A stretch of 64,000 nt of DNA from the NCBI GenBank assembly GCA_024180945.1, contig JAKSGN010000003.1, positions 124,001 to 188,000 of the forward strand, in the 5' to 3' direction. This document shows positions 9,265 through 20,451 of the stretch, piece by piece. Under the pieces are notes generated by a model. It did not search any database. It had not been told where the DNA came from and saw nothing but the letters and a program-made list of their open reading frames with translations. The DNA is from Macrophomina tecta (Eukaryota > Ascomycota > Dothideomycetes > Botryosphaeriales > Botryosphaeriaceae). The translations under genes and the position numbers were made by a program. The stretch's first letter is position 1. Each line of letters starts with the position of its first letter.

Positions 9265-11135
9265 CTATGCAACTACACCAAGCATCTCCTTCATCACATC
9301 CCTCGTCTCCATAGCTTGCCTCTCTTCCTCCTGCTGCAGCTCTTGTTCAAGCGTGTCGCCATAACCAAGATGTTGTTTCAGCATGCTAATGTATAACATG
9401 ATTTTGAACACAACAAGAGCGTGCTTGGACATCATATTCTGCCACAGCGTTTCCTGCGTCTCATCGCGCAGCGACTTGGCTGCCCAGAGACCGATCAACT
9501 TGCTCCTGTCCACCGGCGATCCCAAGAAACGATTGTTTCCGTGAACAAGACCCAAGCTTCTCTCAACCAGGATGAACTCGCGGAACCAGCTTCCATCCTC
9601 GCCAAGTAGTTTCGCCGCCTCCTTGACCCAGCGCTCCTTGATCTCTGCAGTCGTCTCTTTCTCTCTCGGCTCGCCGCTGGGCCTGTACGGGCGCATCAGG
9701 CCGGCATTGGCGATGGGCTCGCCGCTCGAGAGACCCCAAGAGCGGGCAAGCTCGTCGAGGGTGGCATCATCGCGCATAAGCAGGGCCTTCCAGAAGCGGG
9801 CATACTTGCGGCGAGAGTCGTCGGTCAGCGTCGCGTAGAGGCCATGATCGATCAGGACGATCTGGGGCTTGCCAGAAGGCAGCCGACGCACGAAGATGTT
9901 GCCTGGGCTGGGATCGCAGTGCACGAAGCCCCACTGGAACATCTGCGCCGAGAAAAGGTCAATGACTGTTGCCATGATGTCGCCCAGTCTCAGGCCCAGC
10001 CCGCCGTCCTCGGGGCTGCGGACGAGCTGCTCCTTGTCCCAAAGCTTGGTTCCGTCCACCCACTCGGTTGTCAGGACGCGCTTGGAGCTCAGTTCGGGGT
10101 AGACTTTGGGGACGTGAACTCGGTCTCTGAGTCGAGGTTCTGCGTCGATAAACGCGGCCAGTTTCTGGGCGTTGCGCGCCTCGTGTTCGAAATCCGTCTC
10201 CTGCATGACAGACTCGGAGAGGTACTCTCCCAGGTGTCCGACTGGGAGGCCGGTGGCCCACGCGACATAGTCTGTCAACTGCCTGTGACAGGCGTCGATA
10301 AGTGTTTGGCGGCTGCAGCAGAGAAGGGGTCATACCTCAGCGTCCACAGATCCCACGAGACCTGCCTCGCAATCTTCCGCCGCTGGACCTTAACTGCAAC
10401 CTCTCTCCCATCCTTCAGACGCGCCCAGTGCACCTGCGCCATCGAGGCACTCGCCCTCGCCTGACGGTCCACCACGCCCAGCTCGTCCGTGACCTCGCCC
10501 TCAGAGGCGACGCCAAAGACCTCCTCGAAAGAGGCGCCAAGGTCTTCCTTCACGACCTTCTCTACGTCTCGCCACTTGCCCGGAGGCGCGTGGTCAAACG
10601 TCTCCCCGAAGAGCAGCTGGTACTCCTCGGGGAGCAGCGCACCCTGCATGGCCACCGCCTGGGCCATCTTCAGGTAGAGGCCGCCGTTGTGCTGCAGCAT
10701 GTCGCGCACGCGCCGCGCGTTGCGGCGGTGTAGCTCCTCCAGCGGGACCTGCGCGAGGAGTGCGTCTGTGCCGGCGTGCAGCTTGTAGTCGAGCGAAACC
10801 CGCGCGAGCGTGGCATACGCCCGAATCGACCGCTCGCCCGACCCCGCGAGCACGAACTTATCGAACATGTAGTCGCAGAGCACGACCTCAAGCCCGAGGA
10901 TCAAGATCTTCCAATACCAGGCGATCTTCAGCTGCGGCTTTTTCTTGCGCCCAGCGCCTGAGGTGTCAGGCTTAGGTGGTGCCGTGCTGCCATTTGCTGC
11001 GTGTGAGCTGTGACGGGTCGCTCGGGCGCGAAGCGGTGCGCTGGAACGGAGAGGATGATGGGAAGGGAGGCGCAGCGGGCGATAGCGAAGTGCTGGGGCT
11101 GCGGCGAAGCAGCGGAGAGAGCGTGACGAAGCCAT
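9265..11135 (-). CDS. Mitochondrial ABC1/ADCK (UbiB-type) atypical kinase-like protein
   Basis: Exons (minus strand): 11135-10336 and 10282-9265; 605 aa. The 53 bp intron GTATGA...ACAG joins DLWTLR to QLTDYVAW. The N-terminus MASSRSLRCFAAAPALRYRP is an Arg-rich mitochondrial presequence, followed by a hydrophobic stretch KIAWYWKILILGLEVVL. UbiB features: GGLYLKMAQAVAMQ (in place of the KxGQ signature), an Ala/Ser-rich loop ASASMAQVHWA, the Lys strand REVAVKVQRR, catalytic loop VHCDPSPGNIFVR, and IDHGLYATL at the DFG position. The DHG form is typical of the ADCK1/5-like branch, whose yeast relatives affect coenzyme Q distribution and mitochondrial lipids. This is probably a housekeeping gene. 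Confidence 0.9.
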
Positions 11136-11599
11136 GAGATGCCGTAAACCGAGAGAGAAACGAGAGTCGCATCCGATGATGTGGCAGGAGGAGAGGCGGC
11201 GGAAAAATAGAAAAAAGGCCGACGTCACCGGGCCTGAAAGGGGTAGGCGACCTTGCGGAGCCCCAGGACATGATATGACAGAGCGCCTGTCATGGGATAG
11301 TAAGCTCCGGCAGCCAATCAGAACCCCCTCACGCCGCAAGTACCCGGAGACTGCGTAGCTGCGAACGATCCGAAGGCAATCCCATACTGCGATCCAAAGT
11401 GCGATACCTTCATGTTTCAATGCTCCAATCAACGATAACTATTAAACTTTTAATGGTCTACATATTCTAAAGAACAAAAAAAATCTATTGATCTCGGCTC
11501 CCATTCCCGCTTTTGTTTTTGCAATTGTTTGCTGTGGGCACCAGCTCCTATACACCCAAAGAGCGCAAGGTGCCTGAGGTCCTCCTGACATAGGCAGAA
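11136..11599. promoter_or_regulatory. Promoter of the ABC1 kinase gene with a CRE-like site
   Basis: This 464 bp lies between the kinase start and the 3' end of the ABC transporter. A palindromic CRE/ATF-type core GACGTCAC sits at 11221-11228, 86 bp upstream of the kinase ATG. The far end is AT-rich and should hold the kinase-side upstream DNA and the transporter terminator. Confidence 0.4.
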
Positions 11600-14500
11600 T
11601 CAAGTGTCAGTGTTCATCTTGTGTGGAGAGTGGTCGTAGAGCTCTCTGAAAACCGAATCCCTCGACAGCAGCGCCCTGGGGTGATCGAACTCTACTAGAT
11701 CGCCGCTGTCCAGGACAGCAACCTTATCAAAGTCCAGAATCGAATCGAGCTTGTGGGCAATCGAGATAACAGTCCGGTCCTGAAACCACGTCCGGACAAC
11801 GTCATCGATGATTGCACTGGTCTCATCATCCAGACTGTGCGTACGTAGGTCAGCGGTGAGCACTCTTTCTAAGAAAACGTCTATGCTTACCTGCTGGTGG
11901 CTTCGTCGAGCACGACGACCTTACTCTTACGTAGCATCGCTCTCGCACACATGAGCAGCTGGGATTGGCCTTGCGAGAAGAAATTGTCGTTAATGACCGC
12001 ATCGAGACCACCTCTCTGCTCAACCTTCTCCCAAAGCTGCACCTTCCGCAGCGCCGCTACGATCTCATCATCGGAGAGGGACTCAGAAGGGTCTGCGTTG
12101 AACCGTACAGAACGATCAAAGATGTATGGCTCCTGCGGTACCGAGACAAGCCTGGACCGTACGAACTCATGGGGCAGCGTCGATATATCAACGCCATCAA
12201 TTGTAATCGAGCCTCCGTCCTGGTCTATCATGCGGAAAAGGCAGAGCGTCAAAGAGCTCTTACCGCTGCAGAAGAGCGGGTCAGAAATCAATTGAAAAGG
12301 GAAGAGAGATTAACGCACCTGCCAGTCCTTCCGCATATGCCAATCTTTTGGCCAGGCTGTATGGACATGGAAATCGACTTCAACACTCGCCCTGAGGACC
12401 TGAGAAGTTATGTCAATTGCCAGCTCGAAAATAAAGCTCGTTGGGGAAACCTTACGCGTACGAGGCGGAAACTTCTCGGAGCTCAATGGCGCCCTCTGTT
12501 GGCCAGTCCCTACTAAGCGTTTCCGGCACGTGTCCTTCGGAGTCGTCCTCTGGCGTGACTTCAGACACAAAATTCTTAATACGCGCCACCGCGCCCAGGG
12601 ACACCTCTAATGATACCCAAGAGGTGATGGTGGCTTTCATTGTGGCGCTGAACGCCAGAATGTTGCTAAGAGCGATACCCATATAGCCAGGTCCGATCTG
12701 CTCTCGCAGAGTTGTGGTCATGACAATAAGGATTAGAGCCATCAGTGCAATAATCATATCAACAGCGAAAGTTAGCCAGCGTTGGAGACAGTACAGCAGG
12801 TAGCTTGGACGCTGCGAGTCGTCGAGAATGCTGAAGTTGCTCTTTTCAGATTCTTCTTCCCAGTGAAAGGCTCGAATGGTTGGCAGTCCGTTGAGCGTTT
12901 CAATGAGTTGAGAGTACAGAGGTGCCTTGTACTCGATGTCTAGGAGACGCATCTGTCTCGAGGTGCGGAGGTAAAAGTGCTGAATGGCGTAGAAGAGCAA
13001 CACGAGGAATGGCAGAACAATAGCCATGTATTTAGATGATACGGCGATGAGAATGCACTGCGCAATGCCAAAGGACAAGGCTGGAGGTAATATTCGGTTA
13101 GCCTCTCCGCAGGCCTGTGGTTGGCGGCCTCTTAACTCACCTGTCGTAACACCCAGGGCTGCAGAAGGCAGTTCCATGTCAATCAATGCCAGATCCTGAC
13201 TGAATCTATTGACTGTCACGCCACTATCCACCATTGCGTGAAGAGACATGGGAGCGCTTCCAAGGTTAGCTGCATTTCCCCCTTGGTAATAGAATACTTC
13301 TTACCGGGAGACGGTGTCAATGAGCATGCCATGGAAATAAACGGCAGACCTGCTAATAACGACGATGAAAAGTGCCCTGAGGGCAACGATTAGAATTAAT
13401 TCCGCAGCAAAGGATGGATACGCAGTTCTCACCATGTGCCCACGAAAACGGCCACAACAGCGCCAACACCAAGCGCGGCGTATACGCCAAGCCACTTGCC
13501 CAGGTCAGCATTAGGCTCTCGGGCATTCGCTTCGGCCCACCATTTGAGCCATATGTCTGAGCAGCGATGTCAGCGTAGTCCCATGAGACAAGGTCCGCAG
13601 ATAGAGGATCTCACTGGGGAAGGAATCGCAAAACGCGAAAACAGCCATGGAGATGAAGAATATAATGAGAGTAAGGTTCCCGGCGGATTTCATGTAGAAC
13701 TTGTAAACAGCCGAATCACCCATTTGACGGGCTGACTTCAGGTTGTCTTCTGTCGATGCGAGGACTTGGTGGACGGTGTCAGCTCCAGCATCTGGGGCAC
13801 GGGCAGTCTCAGTCTTGCGCTCGGTAGCCTGCGGCTTTTCCGAGAAGCCAAAGACGTGGCTGAGCTCCGACGAAGTTCCAGCCTCTATTATTTGGCCTTT
13901 CTCGTTGAGAAGGACAATGTAGTCGGCGTAAGGCACGCGGCGAACTACGCAGGGTGAGCTTGTGTGAGAGGTCAAATGTGGGAGCGTTACAGACCGTCAG
14001 ATGATGCAACAACCACGGTTGTTCTTGCATTTCGGAGCATCCCTTCCTGACCCAACAGGCTGTCGAAGACTAACTCCTCGGTAGCTGCGTCAAGGCCGCT
14101 GAAAACGTCGTCGAATATCACAAACTCCTTCCGCGCATACACCGCCCTCGCAATTGACTTTATGTACGTTAGCAGTGATCTGCGTCTCCACAAGGTAAAG
14201 TCTTCTTACCAGACGTTGCTTCTGGCCACCACTCATTGAGATCCCCTTCGTCCCCACGGTCGTCTCGTCCCCTTTTGGCCAGCTCAGCATATCGTGTTCC
14301 AAGGCGCACGCCTTAATGACCTTCTGATACCACGAATCGTCAAAATCAGCATGCCCGACAATTACATCACGGACAGTTCGATTGGGAAGCCAGGGCGTCT
14401 GCTCAGAATATGCAACGCCCGAGTATTTGGTACGGATGGTGCCTCGGAAGGACGAGAGCTCGCCAAGAAGCGACTTCAGGAGTGTCGACTTGCCGCACCC

Positions 14501-16793
14501 AACGGGCCCAAGGACCAGAGTAAAGGTCCTCCGCCGAATGTTCCACTCGGTGATGTCGATGACTGGTTCGGAGTCATCGCTCCACGCAAAGCTTCCTTGG
14601 ACTGAAGCGATGATGTCTTCGCTGAGTGTGCAAGTGCTGTGATTTCGTAGCTCGTTCAGCTCGTGCTCATCTCCGCGAGGCCAGCTGTCCAGGATGGGTG
14701 CTTCGGAAGTTGAGCGTTCGCTCTTCTGGGTGGGCAGAGCACGATTCTCTCTGCGGTCTCCGGCCAGCCTCTTGTCCTCTCGCTCTTTAGCATTGAGGTA
14801 GTCCTGAATGCGTTGGAAGGACGCCATGGCACCGGCGATCGTTGGGAGAGCGATGATAATATTGGCCAGGGGCTTGTTCAGCAGGACGAGAAGCGAGAGC
14901 GAGGTAAAGGCTTTAGAAATTGTCAACGTGGTGCTACCCCCAGCCGCTATTCCTGCAAAGGTAAAGAAAGTTAGGATCGGCCCCCAGATGGGTGTGCAGA
15001 TGGCTGGTTGTTGGTCAGTAACAAAAGATCTTGCATCCGCGTTTGCAAAGACCTACAGAATAGTATGGACACGCCCAGCAGCAACCGGAACTTCCGAGAG
15101 ATTTCCATCTCGCGAACCCTCAGTTCACGGATGATAGAGAAGGCCACGTCGCTGAGGCCCGATATTTTGAGCCATTTCATGTTGCCGAGAGTCTTGGAAG
15201 TTGCTGTCACACGTTCCTGGGATGCCTGGATCCAGGCAGCTTGGCGGGTCCCGGTCGGAATCGCGAGGAAAATTGTACCAATCATGACAACTGCGCAATT
15301 TATATTAAAATCCGCACTCACGGGTGACAGGTTCAGAGAGCAAAGACACACCAATGGAGAAGGCAACTGGCATAGCGCATGCTGCTCCGAGCTGTCTGTA
15401 GATCAGGTAGACCGCAACGCCGATTTCAACTAAGCCGCCCCACGTCTCATGCAACTGAACAATGCCCTGGACTATCGTGTCGATGTCGGTACTAATGAGC
15501 GTCAGGGCGTCCGCAGAGCTCACGGCAGATGAATCCAAACGCAGGGTCTTGTTGTAGATGCACGGTACGATGCCTCCCCTCATCATGGAGGCAGCGCGGT
15601 AGATACGCCACTCATACTGACCGGTAGAGATCTGGACCATATTAGCACCTGGTTGTGTCACGCTGGATTAAGACAGACTTACAGCAATACCCGTGTACAC
15701 AATTATGTAGGCACCTATCAATCCGTACCCTATGTTGTCATACCGCTGAGCTTTGGGTGTGCTCGCGAGCGCAATTGCCTCGGTGATCAGGAATGGCTGG
15801 GCATACGTGAAGCCGATGGAGCATAACTTGGGGATTGCAGCAGACATGACGGGCCCTGAGCATGCTCCCAACCACGTGTTGAAGAGAGCGCCCGCAACGG
15901 TCTTATCGGGAACTACACGAAGCGTCAACGTGGGCATCCAAAGAAGGAGATGTAGGGTGGGGAGTTCTTGAGGGCCACACCTCTTTGCCATGCCTCCTCC
16001 AAGCTCTTGTACAGTCGTTCGGACTTGAGTTTCTTGTCCATCGGATAGAGGTCATGCAGCCCCAAGATGTTTCGGTAGCCGTAGATAAAAAGTGAGGTCA
16101 GCCAGAAAAAGACGCTTCGGTTAAAGGTGCCGCTAGTAGCATCTTTGGAGCGGTCTTTGTGCGCCGGAAGCAGAATGTGCCTCTTTTCAACTGACTCCAA
16201 CACCATCATGACGGCTCTGATAACCATGGTAGATACGAACAGCGCAGGAATGGTACGGTATGGCCCTAGCATGTACAGGGTCCGCGCTCGAGCCGTGTCA
16301 AGTAGGAGCGACAGGAAGAGGTAGATGTTGAGGATAAACGAGGGCCGAATTGACCTTGCATGCTCGAGCCATGAGAGCAGGCAGAAGCCCAGAGAAACGA
16401 CAAAGGTGAGGACTGCAGCCGGGACAGAGGCGCGGGTGTGCGTGATTGTAGATGACGGGGTGCTTGCCCATAACCCGACTAGAGCAGTATTGAGGCAGAG
16501 CAGAGTGACGGCGGCAGCCTTTGCATGCAGTGAGCAATAGCGACAGGGTATGACAGACAGACACGCACGAGCTTGAGAAGTGGGAGCGGAGTGCTCAGGA
16601 TCTTGATGTCGGATTTGACCAGGTGCAGCGTGCGACTCGGTAGGAGCAGCAGGAACAGGCACGACAGTGGAATCGAAAGTATGCTCTCTTCAAACAACAA
16701 GGTGAAATCGAAACCGCCGCGGCAGCTGTTCCCCGCCCAGGGACCAAAAGAATCATCGACCGAAATAGGGCATGATTGGTCGGATTGGGACAT
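11600..16793 (-). CDS. ABCC-type (MRP-like) ABC transporter, 15 exons
   Basis: Exons (minus strand): 16793-16569, 16518-15981, 15912-15683, 15631-15352, 15290-15057, 15003-14210, 14157-13995, 13944-13615, 13556-13433, 13376-13305, 13256-13141, 13080-12456, 12399-12319, 12265-11891, 11834-11600. All 14 introns (48-68 bp) are phase-consistent, giving 1473 aa, normal for the family. An N-terminal TMD0 with several hydrophobic spans is followed by TMD1, NBD1 (Walker A GPVGCGKSTLL, signature MSGGQKQRL, Walker B FVIFDDVFSGLD), TMD2 (GVTVNRFSQDL) and NBD2 (Walker A GRTGSGKSSL, signature FSQGQSQLL, Walker B VVVLDEATSSLD). ABCC pumps export amphipathic compounds or conjugates. Divergent transcription with the dioxygenase and nearness to the NRPS suggest export of, or self-protection from, the peptide product (inference). 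Confidence 0.93.
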
Positions 16794-17536
16794 GGCGAGC
16801 GGGCTGGAGGCACGCCAGACGCGAGGCGGAGAATGGTGGTAGAGGCCCACTAAGGACGCGTTGAGGGGGGAGGCGGAAGGGGGGCGCGAGAGAGAGAGAG
16901 AGAGAAAGCGAAATGACGCAAGGAATTTGCGAGGTCACAAGGCAAGCGAGGATGCAGTCGTGATTGGAGGCGGCACAGGTTGCGGTGTGGCCGCGTCGGC
17001 GGGCACGAAGTCGGCGCAGCTTCCGACTCGTTCCGCTGCCCGGCTTACTGTCCGTACAGGCCTGTTCGGTTCTCCAACGTGCATGTCCTCCACAGCGCAA
17101 TATGCGTGCTCCTTTCAGCCAGTTGCGCTCGGCTTTCGACGACGCAGAGTTCGTTGTGGATACCCCAGCATCTCGCGTGGCCGGCCAGGGTGTTTCTCCC
17201 AGCCCCGTGCACTGTGAGTGTAATTGTCTTTGTTAGCCGGCATTGGCTGGGCTCCAAGACCCCAAAAAGGCTAGCATGCAGTTATTATAGAAGCACCATG
17301 TGGTTGCGACAGACGCCTAAATAGGTGGTGCTAGTACCAGAACCACTTGCACCTTTCGTCTGCAGTATTACTCAGTCTTTCCCAGTGAGAAAAGACAGCA
17401 AATATGGCTCGTCACGCCGAGAGGCCCGCTATATCTCGATATAAATCAGCACTAGCCACATTTCACGAACCGCTACCCTGCAACCTTGCCCCTACGGCCA
17501 TACCTTCATTTCCTCCCGCCTTCGGACATCTCCGAA
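16794..17536. promoter_or_regulatory. Bidirectional promoter, ABCC transporter / dioxygenase
   Basis: This 743 bp separates divergent start codons. It holds a (GA)n tract at 16888-16905 and a bZIP-type half-site TGACGCAA at 16914-16921, 121 bp upstream of the transporter ATG. Shared control of pump and tailoring enzyme is plausible. The sites were read by eye only. Confidence 0.5.
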
Positions 17537-18649
17537 ATGTCCGCTCTTGCGCCGATCAGAAGAGCACGATGGGCCAGTGCAACAAGCATGCGCTTTTTGC
17601 AGCCCCCCGGGACTCGCTGCTATCACGAATCGGGAAAGAAGAAGGCCGCCCCGGTCGCCATGCCCAAGGTCGCTGGGGAGTCTCTTCACCACCTCCCTCC
17701 TCAAAAGTGGCTGGCACCGAAGCGTCAGCTGAACATTCATGAGAAGGCGTACGAGCCCTCATACTACGATGCTATCTCCAAAATCATGAAAATAAGGCAG
17801 AAGTACGTCGAGGACCGAGGCGTGTTCGTCCAGGGGAGGGAGATAATTCCACTTCTCAAAGCGCTTGGCGCCACGGACGAGGACTTTGACCTGCTCCAGA
17901 CCGTTAGCGACAATCTCGTCGGTGACCCGACACTGCCTTATCGCAAGACGAGGAACGGCAGGTTCTGCATCGACTTCGACTCGAACACTGTGCGGCGCCT
18001 GGAGTTCCAGCCGTTTGCCCTTTCTCTCGAGGAGGACTTCAAGCGGCACGACTCTGGCAAGGTCCGGATCTTCGAAGAGGTCCAGAACGAGCTTCAGCTC
18101 AACACGGCCTTCCAGGCCCTGCTTGTCTTCAAGGTCATGGTCCTCCACGGCATGGATACGAAGCACCGACCGAAGCTCGACTACGAGACTAACAAGTGGG
18201 TTTGCACCCTCTTCAGCGTGCGGACGATTACGACTCCCGCCATCCTCGGCGAGCCTGCCCTCGAGGGAGTGCACAGCGACGGCGTCGACCACACCATGAC
18301 CACCTTCCTCGGCAGCACCAACATGACGCCGGAAAGCGCAGTGACATACATGCACGACATGGCCGAGCAGACGGGAATCCGGTTCCATGAAACGCGGGGC
18401 GAGTACGTCATGGGTCGGGCCCAGCACCGTACGTTCTTGGACACGCTCATCGTTGCCGACCACGAGAGGAAGCATAGCCTCTCGCCCGTCTACGCCATCG
18501 ACAGCACCAAGGAAGCCACCCGCGACATGCTGGTCTTTTTCACCCGCAAGCCCGTGACCAAGGGCCACATCTCCGAGCCTTTCGACTCTCTCCGACCGCA
18601 CAAGGAGATGCCCATGGAAATCCCTCTCTTTGTTCCAGGCAAGCATTGA
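17537..18649 (+). CDS. 2-oxoglutarate/Fe(II) dioxygenase, amino-acid-hydroxylase type
   Basis: Intronless, 370 aa from the ATG at 17537. The fold resembles the 2OG-Fe oxygenase family that includes bacterial free-amino-acid hydroxylases such as isoleucine dioxygenase. The metal-binding HxD is in EGVHSDGVDH (His246, Asp248) and the distal His is probably His313 in ERKHSLSPV. The segment TTFLGSTNMTPESAVTYM matches the conserved strand after HxD. The first 30 residues (MSALAPIRRARWASATSMR) look like a mitochondrial presequence, which is unusual for a tailoring enzyme. In this context hydroxylation of a Leu, Ile or Pro building block for the NRPS is an attractive role. Hydroxyleucine and modified proline are known in leucinostatin-type peptides. 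The substrate is not shown by the sequence. Confidence 0.82.
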   Translation: MSALAPIRRARWASATSMRFLQPPGTRCYHESGKKKAAPVAMPKVAGESLHHLPPQKWLAPKRQLNIHEKAYEPSYYDAISKIMKIRQKYVEDRGVFVQGREIIPLLKALGATDEDFDLLQTVSDNLVGDPTLPYRKTRNGRFCIDFDSNTVRRLEFQPFALSLEEDFKRHDSGKVRIFEEVQNELQLNTAFQALLVFKVMVLHGMDTKHRPKLDYETNKWVCTLFSVRTITTPAILGEPALEGVHSDGVDHTMTTFLGSTNMTPESAVTYMHDMAEQTGIRFHETRGEYVMGRAQHRTFLDTLIVADHERKHSLSPVYAIDSTKEATRDMLVFFTRKPVTKGHISEPFDSLRPHKEMPMEIPLFVPGKH

Positions 18650-20451
18650 TCCGCGCCTGAGTCGATTCGGAGAGCTGGAGGTCTCCGGGACCATGGCAGT
18701 GGAAGGACGCATGGAGGGCCTTCTGCAGACCAGAAAAGCCAGGCGGAGAGCAATGGCAAAAATCCATGACTTCATATTTCGAGACAAATGATAGGTACAA
18801 TGAATACGAATGTTGCTTTTCAAACCCCTCTGCTGGTTCATTCATTGAAATTGTGCTGTGACTAAGGCACACTTAACGCCAAGGACCATGTACAAAGTTC
18901 CTTGATCATTGAAATTAAGACAGGTGCGTCGAATTTAATCGGAAGAATGTTCTTTTTGGAGAACGCGCACAATTGGGGGTAACCAAAGGATTACTTCGGA
19001 ATGCTTCATGCCTTTCCGGACGGGGATTGGTTTCAGTAAGTCGAGGTTTTCTGCATGTCGTCATCTTCACCCCATCTCTTGAAATCTTCCAGGCTCCTCG
19101 ACGACGAAGCACTAAATGGCCAAAGATCTAACTGCGCAAAAATGGCCTAACCTCACCTTCTCCACGTGGAAAACGCTCACTGAAAAGTCGACTCTCTCAG
19201 CCTTATTGAACCACCAAAGCCCATCATTAGCGCTTATTCTCGATTAAATCCATCACGGAGTGCCAATCGAATCGAAGGTGCGTCATCCAAATCTTAACGT
19301 AATATGGCTCAGAATGCACTGAATTCCTTAGTTGTGTCGTAATGTATAATTCATCTCCAGTATAGGCAACACCGTGGTCACCGACCCGGGATCACGTATC
19401 CTGAGAGCTCGCGGAGACACCCATCATCTAGCCACAAACTTCCAACTTAAATAACTAAACTTGGGGTATTGCTTCATGCAAATGTAAACGAAAAATTTCT
19501 GGAGCATGACAGTGTAGCACGTTCCGTCGCCGATAACGGCACAAGTCTAGAAGATAGCCCCCAATGACGGATAAGTCCCTTAAATCAGTGCGTACAACAT
19601 TTGCTGGAAGGTTCTCTTGCTTGGCTTTGGCAGCATGATTCGGTCGACGGAAAACATAAGCCTGGTTTACTCGATCAATGTCCTCTCACGTCTTTAGACA
19701 TATATCTATTCAAATGCTGATTCTACATCAGTACGTTGGAAGAGTTATCATTTATTGCAAATTGATTAGAAAACACCCCTAATGGATTCTTTTTCCTTCA
19801 GAGTTTTATAGGCTGCTCCGAGGTCCATCAATGCCTCGATAGATCAAAGATGAAGACAGTATGACTCCGTCTACCACGTGCTGAACATCGGCCTTCCGTT
19901 GCGATCGCTTTAAGCAAAGACAAGTATACTCGATGGAGCCGCGAATTAAGCTACCGCCGACGCAAATCTTTGACGTTACAAGAAGTTTGAGGCAAACGTA
20001 AAACTGGCGAAGTGGACGGGCGATCGGAGAGAGGGGACAATGACTCAGCACCGATGCGAGGGCCGGAACAGGCCCGCCACCCCGCGAGAGACGCGAATGC
20101 CGTAAGCCCTAAGGGAAATCTACTAAGCCCCCCTAATTGGATCAGGCTGGCTCTGCACTTGCCGAGCGACTTGTGGTCACTGAGCTGGCTTAGCGCCAGG
20201 GGCACAGGACGCACAGATCGTGTGGACACGATGCTGTTACAACTCCTTCCGGGCGTGCCTACATATTCTCAACCCGGCGGCGGAGTTATCACGCCCAATT
20301 TCACGCTAGTGTATGAAAATATATAGTTAGCGCAGCACGGAACAGATCTTGTGCCTTTTTGACAGTTGGATCTTGGAATATCCCCACGGCAAACCTGATT
20401 TTGAACGGGTGTTTTCCCGGCACCGCAGTGGTTTCCATCTTACAGGCCAAG
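18650..20451. other. 1.8 kb intergenic region
   Basis: This is relatively AT-rich DNA between the dioxygenase stop and the FAS alpha-like start, so it holds the FAS promoter at its right end. Only short open frames without motifs were found, and no transposon ends or repeats. A TTGACGTTAC bZIP-like half-site occurs near 19970. Confidence 0.45.
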
